This document shows, piece by piece, positions 31,594-40,388 of a stretch of DNA of 64,000 nucleotides; the stretch's first letter is position 1, and every line of letters starts with the position of its first letter. Position numbers and translations under genes: made by a program. This stretch comes from Deltaproteobacteria bacterium. GTDB taxonomy: Bacteria; Myxococcota; Myxococcia; Myxococcales; SZAS-1. Under the pieces are notes generated by a model, which searched no databases, was not told the origin of the DNA, and saw nothing but the letters and a program-made list of their open reading frames with translations. The stretch is taken from contig JAFEBB010000012.1 in NCBI GenBank assembly GCA_018266075.1, positions 1 through 64,000 of the forward strand. The letters are read 5' to 3'.

Positions 31594-32565
31594 GTGAGCG
31601 AGCTCCTCGTCGACGAAGCCCCGTGGCATCTGCGGCTGCGCCAGCGCGTGGGTGGCGTGGCCATCCACGGCGGCATTCGATTGGCCGAGCGCCTCGGCCG
31701 GCTGCACCCGCGCGCGAACCCCGCGCACCACGGCGTCGAGCGCATCGAGAACGTCCCCTATCTGCCCGGCGGAAATCCGCGCCACGCGGTCGACATCTAT
31801 CGACCTCTGCGCGGTGAGAAGCTGCCCGTGGTCCTCTACTTCCACGGCGGCGCGTTCTCGATCCTCTCGAGGGACACGCACTGGGTGATGGGCCTGGCCT
31901 TCGCGCGGCAGGGCTACCTCACCGTGCTTGCGGGCTATCGGCTCGCGCCCGAGGCGCCGTTTCCTGCCGCGCACGCCGACGCGTGTGCCGCCTGGCAATG
32001 GACCCTCGATCACGTCGCGCAGCTCGGCGGCGATCCCACGCGCATCGCCATCGCCGGGGAATCGGCGGGAGCGAACCTTGCGCTCTCTCTCGCGGTGAGC
32101 ACGAGCTTCCGTCGCCCAGAGCCGTACGCCCGCGCGGCCTTCGAGCGCGGCGTCTCACCGAGAGCGGTGATGCCCGCGTGCGGCATCCTGCAAGTGAGCG
32201 GCGCCGAGCGCTATCGCGGTCGCGTGCCGGGCTGGCAGTTCCGGCAGATCGACGGCGTGGGCCGTGCGTACCTGCGCGGCGTCTCGCGAAGCGAGGGCTG
32301 CGCGCTCGCGGATCCGCTGTGCATCGTCGAGAGCGACCTTCAGCCCGAGCGAGCGCTGCCGCCGACCTTCGCGCCGGTGGGCTCGCGCGACCCGCTGCTG
32401 GATGACACCATTCGGTTACAAAGCGCGCTGCGGCGTCGGGGTGTGCCCGTGGAGGCGCCGGTGTTTCCGGGCGAGGGCCACGCGTTCCATGCGCTCGTCT
32501 TCCTCGAGAACGCGAAGCGCTGCTGGCGGCAGCAGTACGACTTCCTCGCGCGGCACGTTCGCTGA
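31594..32565 (+). CDS. Alpha/beta hydrolase (hormone-sensitive-lipase-like esterase)
   Basis: The 323-residue enzyme begins at GTG 31594. It has the HGG oxyanion motif (LYFHGGAFSIL), nucleophile GESAG (AGESAGANLALSLA), an Asp in RDPLLDDT and a His in GEGHAFH. These are the HSL/GDSAG-family catalytic residues. It would hydrolyse short esters; the natural substrate is unknown. No signal peptide is seen. Its TGA touches the stop codon of the convergent TldE-like gene. Confidence 0.92.
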   Translation: MSELLVDEAPWHLRLRQRVGGVAIHGGIRLAERLGRLHPRANPAHHGVERIENVPYLPGGNPRHAVDIYRPLRGEKLPVVLYFHGGAFSILSRDTHWVMGLAFARQGYLTVLAGYRLAPEAPFPAAHADACAAWQWTLDHVAQLGGDPTRIAIAGESAGANLALSLAVSTSFRRPEPYARAAFERGVSPRAVMPACGILQVSGAERYRGRVPGWQFRQIDGVGRAYLRGVSRSEGCALADPLCIVESDLQPERALPPTFAPVGSRDPLLDDTIRLQSALRRRGVPVEAPVFPGEGHAFHALVFLENAKRCWRQQYDFLARHVR

Positions 32566-34212
32566 CTACTTCTCGCTGACGACCGGTCGGGCGATGAGCG
32601 GCGGCTTCTCGAACTCGCGCGACGGCTTGCGCAGCTCGAGGTGCTTCACCAGCACCGCCGGCGCCACCACGGACACGGGCTGGCCCATGGCCTGGGTGTT
32701 GAGCAGCGTCGGCTCCTTGCCCACGGCCACGATGTCCTTCAGCGACTGGAATGAGAATGGCTTGAACGTCGCGCCGCGGATGAGCTCTTCGCGGCCATCG
32801 GGATAGACGCGATAGGCCACCACCGGCGGTGGCAGCGACACGTTGCCCGATTCTCCGCCCATGTCGTAGCCGCGCTCGCCAGCCTCGTAGAGCTCGTCCA
32901 CGAGGATGCCGTAGTCCTGGTCATCCTCCTTGGCGAGCTGCACCAGCTGCTTCTTGAGCGCGTCGCGCGACTTGCCCTCGCTGGCCTCGACGAAGAGGTT
33001 GCTCGCGGTGGCCGTGGACCCGCGCGCGTGCCCGTTGCTCTGCGCGACCTTGAGCGTCGGTGCGCGGCTCATGAAGTACGTCTGCAAGACGCCCTTGCTC
33101 ACCAGCGTGAGGGGCACGGGCTTCACGCCCTGGTCGTCGACGGGATACCAGCCGAGGAGCGGCTTGCCCTTCCACGTCTTCTGCGTGGGATCGTCGCGGA
33201 GGGTGAGCATCGGCGAGGTGATGTGCTTGTTGAGCCGATCCGTGAGCCGCCCTTCGTGCGGCACGCCGACGATGGGGTGCGCGCCCGAGAGCGGCAGGGC
33301 GATGCCGCGCAGGAAGAACGTGTCGGCGGCGCGGCCGGTGAAGAGCACCGGCCCGCTGTAGTCCTCCGCGAGCGTCGGCGCCTTCGCGAGCGCCTGGAGC
33401 CGCGTGAGCGCCTCCTTCGTGGCCTGGAGGAGCGCCGCGTCCTTGGGCAGGTCGGACTCGCTGCGGCCCACGGCGATCACGCTCACCTCGAGCTCCATGC
33501 CGTCGGCGGCCTGCATGGACGCGCCCACGTCGAAGCGCACCTGGGTGTCGCCGAAGCGGTCCTGCACCGGGTCGGTGCTGGCGAAGCAGGCATTGATCGC
33601 CCGCGCGCTGAACGCGGCCCAGCCGCTCTGGACGCCGGGCGCATCGCGGAACACGGCGGACGCGGCCTTCACCGCTTTGGTCCAGCGCTCCTCGTCGACG
33701 CTGACCTTCACGCGCGGCAGGAGCACCGACGTCACCGGCGCGGCCGAGAAGTCGGCGGGGCGATCGGCGCTGGCGTGCGTCTCGAGGTAGGCGCGCTTGC
33801 GGGCCAGCGCCTCGATGGCGCCCTTGTAGCTGGTGTCGAGCTTGAGCCAGAGCGCCTGGCGGAGCGCGTCGTAGTCGGGCTCGTCGGGCGCGCCGCCCGG
33901 GCGGCCGTACATGTCGGAGAACATGCCGTCGCCGAAGCTGGAGCTGTCGAGATCGGGGGCGCCCACGCGCGTGTCCACGTGGACCTGGGTCTCTTGCGGA
34001 TGGCCGCGGTGGGTGACGGCGCCGAACGAGGCGCTCACCGAGAAGCCGCTGATGTCGGTCACCGAGCCGGACGCGTAGTAGGGCGCGCCGACGGTGTCCA
34101 TCTTCAAGGTCTTCGCGCGGCCAAGCTCATCGACGAGCGCGCGCAGGACAGGATCGTCGGTCGTCGGTGCGGCCGGAGCAGCGAGGAGGGTGAGGGCGAG
34201 GAGCGCGTGCAT
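32566..34212 (-). CDS. TldE/PmbA-like partner lacking the zinc motif, exported
   Basis: ATG 34212 follows GGAGG at the right distance; the GTG two codons upstream is too close to it. The 548-residue protein has a signal peptide (LLALTLLAAPAAP) and aligns by eye along its length with the next gene product. At the position of the TldD zinc motif it reads FFLRGIAL instead of FFHEIFGH, so it lacks HExxxH. In the known TldD-TldE protease only TldD carries the metal site. That suggests this is the TldE-like, noncatalytic half. Both halves being exported is unusual. Confidence 0.85.
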   Translation of the reverse strand: MHALLALTLLAAPAAPTTDDPVLRALVDELGRAKTLKMDTVGAPYYASGSVTDISGFSVSASFGAVTHRGHPQETQVHVDTRVGAPDLDSSSFGDGMFSDMYGRPGGAPDEPDYDALRQALWLKLDTSYKGAIEALARKRAYLETHASADRPADFSAAPVTSVLLPRVKVSVDEERWTKAVKAASAVFRDAPGVQSGWAAFSARAINACFASTDPVQDRFGDTQVRFDVGASMQAADGMELEVSVIAVGRSESDLPKDAALLQATKEALTRLQALAKAPTLAEDYSGPVLFTGRAADTFFLRGIALPLSGAHPIVGVPHEGRLTDRLNKHITSPMLTLRDDPTQKTWKGKPLLGWYPVDDQGVKPVPLTLVSKGVLQTYFMSRAPTLKVAQSNGHARGSTATASNLFVEASEGKSRDALKKQLVQLAKEDDQDYGILVDELYEAGERGYDMGGESGNVSLPPPVVAYRVYPDGREELIRGATFKPFSFQSLKDIVAVGKEPTLLNTQAMGQPVSVVAPAVLVKHLELRKPSREFEKPPLIARPVVSEK

Positions 34213-34214
34213 GA

Positions 34215-36002
34215 TCACTTTCCTCCCGGGTGCGCGGCGGCGGGCGTGACAGCCGTGGCCGGCGTCGTCGACGCAGCCACGCCTTCGTCCCAGGGCGCGT
34301 TCGGGTGGAGCGGCGGCGGCAGGATCGGGAGCCGCTCGTGGTTGGGCGTCTGGCGCTCGACCTCGATCTCGCCGAGCAACAAGCTGGGCGCGACCGCAGC
34401 CACGGGCACGAAGCCCGACTCCGCGCCGCAGTAGCCGTTGAAGACCGCGTCGTCGTCGCCGGTGGCGAGGATCTTCTCGAACGACTCGAGCGGCGTGCCG
34501 ATCAGGTTCACGCCGCGGACCAGCTCGTCGGGCCGACCATCGGGATACACGCGCCGCACGATGAGCGGCAGCACCTTGAACGCCTGGGGCGTCATCTCCG
34601 CGCGCGTCTGGGTGAAGCCGCCGGAGATGTCGTCGAAGATGAGGCCGTACGGCTTCTTCTGCTTCTTCACCTCGTCGATGAGCTGCTTGCGGAGCTCGGC
34701 GAACGGCACCTTCTTCGTCGATGTAACAATGAGGTTACCTTGCCGCGCGACCGTCGCCAGCCCCGGCATGGCGCGGCCGTGTCCGTTCGAATGCGGGAAG
34801 CCGGCGATGGGCGAGCGGCCCATGAGGAAGCCCTTGAGCACGCCGTTCTCCACGAGCGGCGCGGCCTGCGCGGGCACGCCGTCGTCGTCGTAGAGGTAGT
34901 GGCCGTTGAGCAGCGTCTCGCCGAAGCGCGTGCGCGTGGGATCGTCCACCACGCTCAGGAACGCGGGCAGCACCGGCTGGCCAACCTTGTGCGTGAAGGT
35001 GTGGCCCTCGTCGGCGTCCTTCTGTCGGTGGCCCTCGACGCGATGGCCGAAGATCTCGTGGAAGAAGACGGCCGCGGCGCGATTGGTGACGATCGCCGGT
35101 CCCGAGTACGGGTCGACGACGGGCGCCACCCGCAGCGCCTCCAGCTTGCTCACCAGATCCTTGATCGACGCCTCCAGCTCCTTGTCGCTCGGGAGCTGAG
35201 CGGCGGTCACCGCCTCGAAGTCCTTGTAGAGGTCGAGCTCCATGCCGTCGGCGGCCTTGGTGCTGGCGCTGATCATCAAGCGCGCGAACGACTGCGGCTC
35301 GCGGATGCGCGCACCCGCGGTGTCCACGAAGTAGTTGTTCCAGCCGTAGCCCGAGAGCGACACCTGCGAGTGCAGGATGCTGGGGTGATCCTTGAAGAGC
35401 GCGGAGAGCTTCTTGAGCCGCGCGGCCCAAGCCTTGCGATCGAGCGTCTGCGGCTTGCGCGGCTCGAGGTGGACCTGCGGCGGCTCGGTGTCGAAGTCGT
35501 CGGCCTCGTCGGCCTCGGCGACCTTCACCGTCTTGTTGGCGCGCACGCGGATGAGCTGCTTCACCGCCGATTGGTACGCGTGATCGGTGGCCTGCCACAT
35601 GGCGAGCCGCAACGCCGCCGCGTCGTCATCGATGGGGAGCTGGGTGGCGCGCCGATAGCCGCCGAAGTCGTAGCCGCCGCGCAGCTTGTGGGTGTTGTCG
35701 AGCTGCGGCGAGCCCACGCGCGTCGACACATCCAGCACGCGCATGCGCCCGCTCAGCGGATCGTCCGCGTCGACCGCGGAGCTCATGGCCCCGAAGCTCG
35801 CGCTCAGCTCGTACGAGGCGCCGTCCCGAACGCGGTACGAGAGGTAGTAGAGCGGCGCGTCCGGAGCCTTGGAGAGCGTGTCCGAGGCGCGCTTGGCCTC
35901 CGCGGCCAGGCTGTCCATGAGCGGATCGGGCGGCTCGGCCGCAACCGCGGTGATAGGGAGCAGCCCAACGACGGCGAGCAGGATTCCAGACCGGAAGCGC
36001 AT
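34215..36002 (-). CDS. TldD-like zinc metalloprotease, exported
   Basis: ATG 36002 gives 595 residues with a signal peptide (GILLAVVGLLPITAVAA). TldD motifs include FFHEIFGH with His315, Glu316 and His320 as the HExxxH zinc site, followed by RVEGHRQKDADEGHTF, FLSVVDDPT and SNGHGR. The C-terminal domain has GGFTQTRAEMTPQAFKV. TldD/TldE proteases cleave leaders from modified peptides or degrade unfolded polypeptides, normally in the cytosol. Here a signal peptide is clear. It ends 2 nt before the TldE-like start codon, so the two are translated together. Confidence 0.9.
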   Translation of the reverse strand: MRFRSGILLAVVGLLPITAVAAEPPDPLMDSLAAEAKRASDTLSKAPDAPLYYLSYRVRDGASYELSASFGAMSSAVDADDPLSGRMRVLDVSTRVGSPQLDNTHKLRGGYDFGGYRRATQLPIDDDAAALRLAMWQATDHAYQSAVKQLIRVRANKTVKVAEADEADDFDTEPPQVHLEPRKPQTLDRKAWAARLKKLSALFKDHPSILHSQVSLSGYGWNNYFVDTAGARIREPQSFARLMISASTKAADGMELDLYKDFEAVTAAQLPSDKELEASIKDLVSKLEALRVAPVVDPYSGPAIVTNRAAAVFFHEIFGHRVEGHRQKDADEGHTFTHKVGQPVLPAFLSVVDDPTRTRFGETLLNGHYLYDDDGVPAQAAPLVENGVLKGFLMGRSPIAGFPHSNGHGRAMPGLATVARQGNLIVTSTKKVPFAELRKQLIDEVKKQKKPYGLIFDDISGGFTQTRAEMTPQAFKVLPLIVRRVYPDGRPDELVRGVNLIGTPLESFEKILATGDDDAVFNGYCGAESGFVPVAAVAPSLLLGEIEVERQTPNHERLPILPPPLHPNAPWDEGVAASTTPATAVTPAAAHPGGK

Positions 36003-36052
36003 GGCGCCGCAGTCTAGAACAAACGAGGAATTCCTGAAGTCGTTGTTTCGAA

Positions 36053-36736
36053 TCAGCGCGCGAGGTCGCGGCTGCGCGGATGGCGGATGTCGGTGCCGCG
36101 CACCATGTAGACGACCATCTCGCCCACGTTGACCACGTGGTCGCCGAGGCGCTCGAGGTGCTTGGCCACGAACATGAGGCTGGTGGCGCGGCGGATGTTC
36201 TTCGAGTCCTCCATCATCAGCGCCAGCAGCTCGTTGAAGACCTTGAGGAAGAGCGCATCGAGGAGGTCGTCGCTCTTGCAGACCTCCTCGGCCTTGGACA
36301 CGTCGCCTTCGACGAATGCGTCGAGCGCGAGCTTGAGCTGACCCTGGGCGAGGTCGGCGAGCTTCTGGATGTCGAGGTAGGGCTGGAGCTGCGGCGCCTG
36401 GTTCAGGTCCATGGCGCGCTCGGCGATGTTCACCGCCAGGTCGCCCATGCGCTCCAGGTCCACGACGATCTTCAGGGCGGTGGTGATGAACCGCAGGTCG
36501 CTCGCGGCGGGCTGGCGCAGGGCGAGCAGCCGGCGACACATGTCGTCGATCTCCACCTCGAGCCGGTTGATGTCGCGGTCCTGGACGGGCACGTTCTCGG
36601 CGAGCTCGCTGTCGCGCTCGGTGAGCGAGCGCACGCTCGCTGCGATGGCGGCCTCCACCTTGCCGCCCATGGTGAGCAGGCGATCGCGGAGCTCCTGCAG
36701 CTCGGCTTCGTAGGTCTTGTCGGTATGGGTGGCCAT
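36053..36736 (-). CDS. phoU: Phosphate transport accessory regulator PhoU
   Basis: The 227-residue helical protein shows PhoU repeats: ALRQPAASDLRFITTALKIVVDLERMGD and the similar MMEDSKNIRRATSLMFVAKHLERLGDHVVNVGE, each with metal-binding Glu/Asp positions. PhoU restrains PhoR signalling through the Pst transporter when phosphate is plentiful. It is the last gene of the Pst operon, 11 nt after pstB. Confidence 0.96.
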   Translation of the reverse strand: MATHTDKTYEAELQELRDRLLTMGGKVEAAIAASVRSLTERDSELAENVPVQDRDINRLEVEIDDMCRRLLALRQPAASDLRFITTALKIVVDLERMGDLAVNIAERAMDLNQAPQLQPYLDIQKLADLAQGQLKLALDAFVEGDVSKAEEVCKSDDLLDALFLKVFNELLALMMEDSKNIRRATSLMFVAKHLERLGDHVVNVGEMVVYMVRGTDIRHPRSRDLAR

Positions 36737-36747
36737 GGCGATCCCGA

Positions 36748-37512
36748 TCAACCGAACTTGCCGGTGACGTAATCCTCGGTTCGTGCCTTGCTGGGCTTGG
36801 TGAAGATGGTCTCGGTCTTGTCGTGCTCCACCAGCTCGCCCATGTAGAAGAACGCGGTGTGGTCCGAGACGCGCGCGGCCTGCTGCATGTTGTGCGTGAC
36901 GATCACGATCGTATAGCGCGCCTTCAGCTCGTGGATGAGCTGCTCGACCTTGGCGGTGGCAATGGGATCGAGCGCGCTGGCGGGCTCGTCCATGAGCAGC
37001 ACCTCGGGCTCGATGGCGAGCGCGCGCGCGATGCACAGGCGCTGCTGCTGGCCGCCGGAGAGCGAGAGCGCCGAGGCGTGCAGGCGGTCCTTCACTTCGT
37101 CCCAGAGCGCGGCCTGCTTGAGGCTCTTCTCCACCACCTCGGCGTGGTTGCCCTTCACCTTGTTGAGCTTCAGGCCCGCGGCCACGTTGTCGAAGATGGA
37201 CATCGTGGGGAACGGGTTGGGCCGCTGGAACACCATGCCCACGCGGCGGCGGAGGAGAACCGGGTCGACGTCGCCGGAGTTGATGTCCTGCCCGTCGAGG
37301 AGGATCTGGCCCTCGCTGTGCGCGCCGGGCCCGAGCTCGTGCATGCGGTTCAAGCAGCGCAGGAAGGTGCTCTTGCCGCAGCCCGAGGGGCCGATCACCG
37401 CGAGCACCGTGTTCGAGGGCACGGAGATGTTCACGTCGCGGATGATCACCTTGTCGCCGAAGCCGGCGTTGAGGTGGGCGACGTTCAGCTTCACTTCGTT
37501 GGGGGTGCTCAT
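36748..37512 (-). CDS. pstB: Phosphate ABC transporter ATP-binding protein PstB
   Basis: The 254-residue protein starts at ATG 37512 (GAAGGGC site), overlapping the pstA stop codon. It has Walker [14 protein letters not shown]-loop [11 protein letters not shown], signature LSGGQQQRL and Walker [14 protein letters not shown]. The FQRPNPFP loop is specific for PstB. It energises phosphate uptake by PstA/PstC. Confidence 0.98.
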   Translation of the reverse strand: MSTPNEVKLNVAHLNAGFGDKVIIRDVNISVPSNTVLAVIGPSGCGKSTFLRCLNRMHELGPGAHSEGQILLDGQDINSGDVDPVLLRRRVGMVFQRPNPFPTMSIFDNVAAGLKLNKVKGNHAEVVEKSLKQAALWDEVKDRLHASALSLSGGQQQRLCIARALAIEPEVLLMDEPASALDPIATAKVEQLIHELKARYTIVIVTHNMQQAARVSDHTAFFYMGELVEHDKTETIFTKPSKARTEDYVTGKFG

Positions 37513-38354
37513 CGTGCGCCCTTCAGGCGGCTGCGGGTCAGCGCCCGCGCCGTCAGGTTCAGCCCCCCGACGATCAAGAGCAGCACCAGCGCGGCCGACC
37601 ACGCCTTCTGGTGCCAGTCGTCGTACGGGCTGATGGCGTAGTTGAAGATCTGGACCGTCAGGGATGCCGTCGGCTGATCCGGCCGGAGGTTCCAGTACTG
37701 GTTGTTGAGCGCGGTGAAGAGCAGCGGCGCCGTCTCACCCGTGGCGCGCGCGATGGCGAGCAGCGCCGCGGTGGCCACGCCGCCCAGCGCCGTGCGCAGC
37801 ACCACGCGCAGGCTCGTCTTCCATTCGGGCACGCCGAGCCCCAGCGCAGCCTCGCGAATCGATCGCGGCACGAGCCGCACCAGCTCTTCGGTGCCGCGCG
37901 CGAGCGTGGGGATCATGAGGATGGCCAGCGCGACCGCGCCGGCGATGGCCGAGAAGCGCTTCATGGGCACGACCACGAGCCCGTAGGCCACGATGCCCAC
38001 CACGATCGACGGCACGCCGCTGAGCACTTCAGCGGTGAACCGCACCGCGCTGCCCAGCGCCGAGTCGCCCTTCTCGGCGAGGAACACGCCCGCGCCCACG
38101 CCGAGCGGCAAGCCGATCACGCATGCGAGCGCGACGATCTGCAGCGTGCCCACCACGGCGTTGCCCACGCCGCCGCCGGGCTCGCCCACGGGAGTGGGCA
38201 GGGCGGTGAAGAAGGTGAAGCTCAATCCAGCCACGCCGTGCGAGACCACCAGCCAGAGCACCGAGCCGAGCGGCAACAGCGCAGCCACGGCAGCCAGCCC
38301 GCAGAGCACCATCATGATGAGGTTCACGGCCTTGCGGCCCGCGTAGCCGTTCAT
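37509..38354 (-). CDS. pstA: Phosphate ABC transporter permease PstA
   Basis: The 281-residue permease has six transmembrane segments and the PstA landmarks [26 protein letters not shown], and the coupling helix [14 protein letters not shown]. Its ATG overlaps the pstC stop codon and its stop overlaps the pstB ATG, typical of tight pst operons. Confidence 0.97.
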   Translation of the reverse strand: MNGYAGRKAVNLIMMVLCGLAAVAALLPLGSVLWLVVSHGVAGLSFTFFTALPTPVGEPGGGVGNAVVGTLQIVALACVIGLPLGVGAGVFLAEKGDSALGSAVRFTAEVLSGVPSIVVGIVAYGLVVVPMKRFSAIAGAVALAILMIPTLARGTEELVRLVPRSIREAALGLGVPEWKTSLRVVLRTALGGVATAALLAIARATGETAPLLFTALNNQYWNLRPDQPTASLTVQIFNYAISPYDDWHQKAWSAALVLLLIVGGLNLTARALTRSRLKGAR

Positions 38355-39331
38355 CCATGGGCTCCCGCGGTGTGCTTGGAGCGCCGCACCAGCCCGCGCG
38401 CGGCGGCGTTCATGAGGAAGGTGATCGCGAAGAGCACCAGGGCCAGCGCAGCGAGCGCGGCGGTGTGCGAGGCATCGGTGGCCTCGGCGAACTCGTTGGC
38501 GATGACCGACGGCAGCGAGTAGCCCGGCGCGAACAGCGACGCGTGGATCTCCGGGTTGTTGCCGATGACCATGGTGACGGCCATGGTCTCGCCGAGCGCG
38601 CGGCCGAGGCCGAGCAGCACCGCGCCGAGGATGCCGGCCTTGGAGTAGGGCAGCACGCTCCAGCGCACCATCTCCCAGCGCGTGGCCCCCAGCGCCAGCG
38701 AGGCCTCGCGCAGCGGCAGCGGAACGGTCTTCACCACCTCCGTGGTCACCGCGCAGATGGTGGGCAGGATCATGATCGCCAGGATCACGCCGGCGGAGAG
38801 GTAGCCCAGCCCGAGCGGCGCGCCTTGAAACAGCGCGCCCACGACGGGAATCGGCCCGAACACCTTCTGCAGGAAGGGCTCCACGTGCTCACGCAGCAGC
38901 GGCGCGAGCGTGAACAAGCCCCAGAGGCCGTAGACCACGCTGGGAATTCCCGCGAGCAGCTCCACGCCGAACGCGACCACCGGCCGCAGCTGCTTGGGCG
39001 CGAGCTCGGTGAGGAACACCGAGAGCCCGAGCCCCACGGGGACCGCGAGCAGCAGCGCGAGCATGCTCGTGACCAGCGTGCCGTACACGAAGGGCAGGGC
39101 GCCGAACGCGCCGCTCACCGGATCCCAGTCGGTGGACTTGAGGAACTGCCAGGGCGAGGTGCTCGTCCACAGCGGCTGCGACGCGTGCAGCAGGATGTAG
39201 ATGATCACCGCGGCCAGCACGAGCACCGCCAGGCCGAGGCCCAGCAGGAGCCCGTTCCACGCGCGATCGCCGCGGTTGACGCCGGCCTGGTGCCGGGTCG
39301 CGCGCGGCGTCGCGGTGGCTTCGAGCGCCAT
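38351..39331 (-). CDS. pstC: Phosphate ABC transporter permease PstC
   Basis: ATG 39331 (one nt after the pstS stop) gives 326 residues; a TTG six codons upstream is less likely. PstC features are YGTLVTSMLALLLAVPVGL, SVVYGLWGLFTLAPLL, and coupling helix REASLALGATRWEM. It forms the membrane channel with PstA. Confidence 0.96.
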   Translation of the reverse strand: MALEATATPRATRHQAGVNRGDRAWNGLLLGLGLAVLVLAAVIIYILLHASQPLWTSTSPWQFLKSTDWDPVSGAFGALPFVYGTLVTSMLALLLAVPVGLGLSVFLTELAPKQLRPVVAFGVELLAGIPSVVYGLWGLFTLAPLLREHVEPFLQKVFGPIPVVGALFQGAPLGLGYLSAGVILAIMILPTICAVTTEVVKTVPLPLREASLALGATRWEMVRWSVLPYSKAGILGAVLLGLGRALGETMAVTMVIGNNPEIHASLFAPGYSLPSVIANEFAEATDASHTAALAALALVLFAITFLMNAAARGLVRRSKHTAGAHG

Positions 39332-39332
39332 C

Positions 39333-40364
39333 TCAGGGGTTGGAGGCAAGCGCGGGCTTTCCCTGGACGGTGATCGTCTTCAAGGCCGCCTCCACCTTCT
39401 TCACCACTGGCTCCGGGAGCGGGGCGTAGTCGAGCGCCGGCGCCACCTTCTGGCCGTCGTGGATCGCCCACCAGAGGAACTTCACGATCGCCGGACCCTT
39501 GGTCGCGTCGGTCTGGTCCTTGTACACCAGGATCCAGGTGAAGCCCGAGATGGGGTAGCTCGCCTTGCCCGCCGGGTTGGTGATGGAGACGCGGAAGTCG
39601 TTGGGCATCTGCACGCCCGCGCCCGCCGCCGAGGTCGACTCGATGGAAGGCTTCACGAACGCGCCCTCCTGGTTCTGGATCGCCGCCATGGCGAGCTTGT
39701 TCTGGTTGGCATAGGCGAGCTCCACATAGCCAATGCCGCCCGGCGCCTGCTTCACCAGCCCGGTCACGCCCTCGTTGCCCTTTCCGCCCAGGCCCACGGG
39801 CCACTTCACGCTCTTGCCCGCGCCCACCTTCGCCTTCCACTCGGGCGAGACCTTGGCCAGGTAGTCGGTGAAGATGGCGGTGGTGCCCGAGCCGTCGGAG
39901 CGGTGGGCCACGGCGATGGCCATGTCCGGCAGCTTCACGCCGGCGTTCTCCGCAGCGATGGCCGGGTCATTCCACTTGGTGATCGTTCCCAGGAAGATCC
40001 CGCCCAGCGTCTTGGGCGAGAGGTTCAGCGCGGTCACGCCGGGCACGTTGAACGCCACCACCACCGCGCCCAGGGTCACCGGCAGCTGCACGATGGGCGC
40101 GCCAGCCTTGGCGAGCTCCGCGTCCGTCATGGGCGCGTCGGAGGCGCCGAAGTCGACCGTCTTCTCGGTGATCTGCTTCACGCCACCGCCCGAGCCGATG
40201 GACTGGTAGTTGAACTTCTCGGCGGGGTGGAGCTTGTTGTAGTCGCTGAACCACTTCGACGCGATCGGGTAGACGAACGTCGAGCCGGCGCCGGTGATGA
40301 GCGTGTCGGCGAAGGCGGGCGCGGCGAACATCAAGAGCGCTGCAGCGATGAGCTTGGTCTTCAT
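39333..40364 (-). CDS. pstS: Phosphate-binding periplasmic protein PstS
   Basis: The 343-residue protein has a signal peptide (LLMFAAPAFA) followed by the phosphate-site strands TGAGSTFVYPI, GSGGGVKQI, FGASDAPMTD and the RSDGSGTT loop. These match PstS, the high-affinity phosphate receptor. It is encoded directly downstream of a porin gene. Confidence 0.97.
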   Translation of the reverse strand: MKTKLIAAALLMFAAPAFADTLITGAGSTFVYPIASKWFSDYNKLHPAEKFNYQSIGSGGGVKQITEKTVDFGASDAPMTDAELAKAGAPIVQLPVTLGAVVVAFNVPGVTALNLSPKTLGGIFLGTITKWNDPAIAAENAGVKLPDMAIAVAHRSDGSGTTAIFTDYLAKVSPEWKAKVGAGKSVKWPVGLGGKGNEGVTGLVKQAPGGIGYVELAYANQNKLAMAAIQNQEGAFVKPSIESTSAAGAGVQMPNDFRVSITNPAGKASYPISGFTWILVYKDQTDATKGPAIVKFLWWAIHDGQKVAPALDYAPLPEPVVKKVEAALKTITVQGKPALASNP

Positions 40365-40388
40365 GGTGTACCTCGGGCTGCGGGTGAA

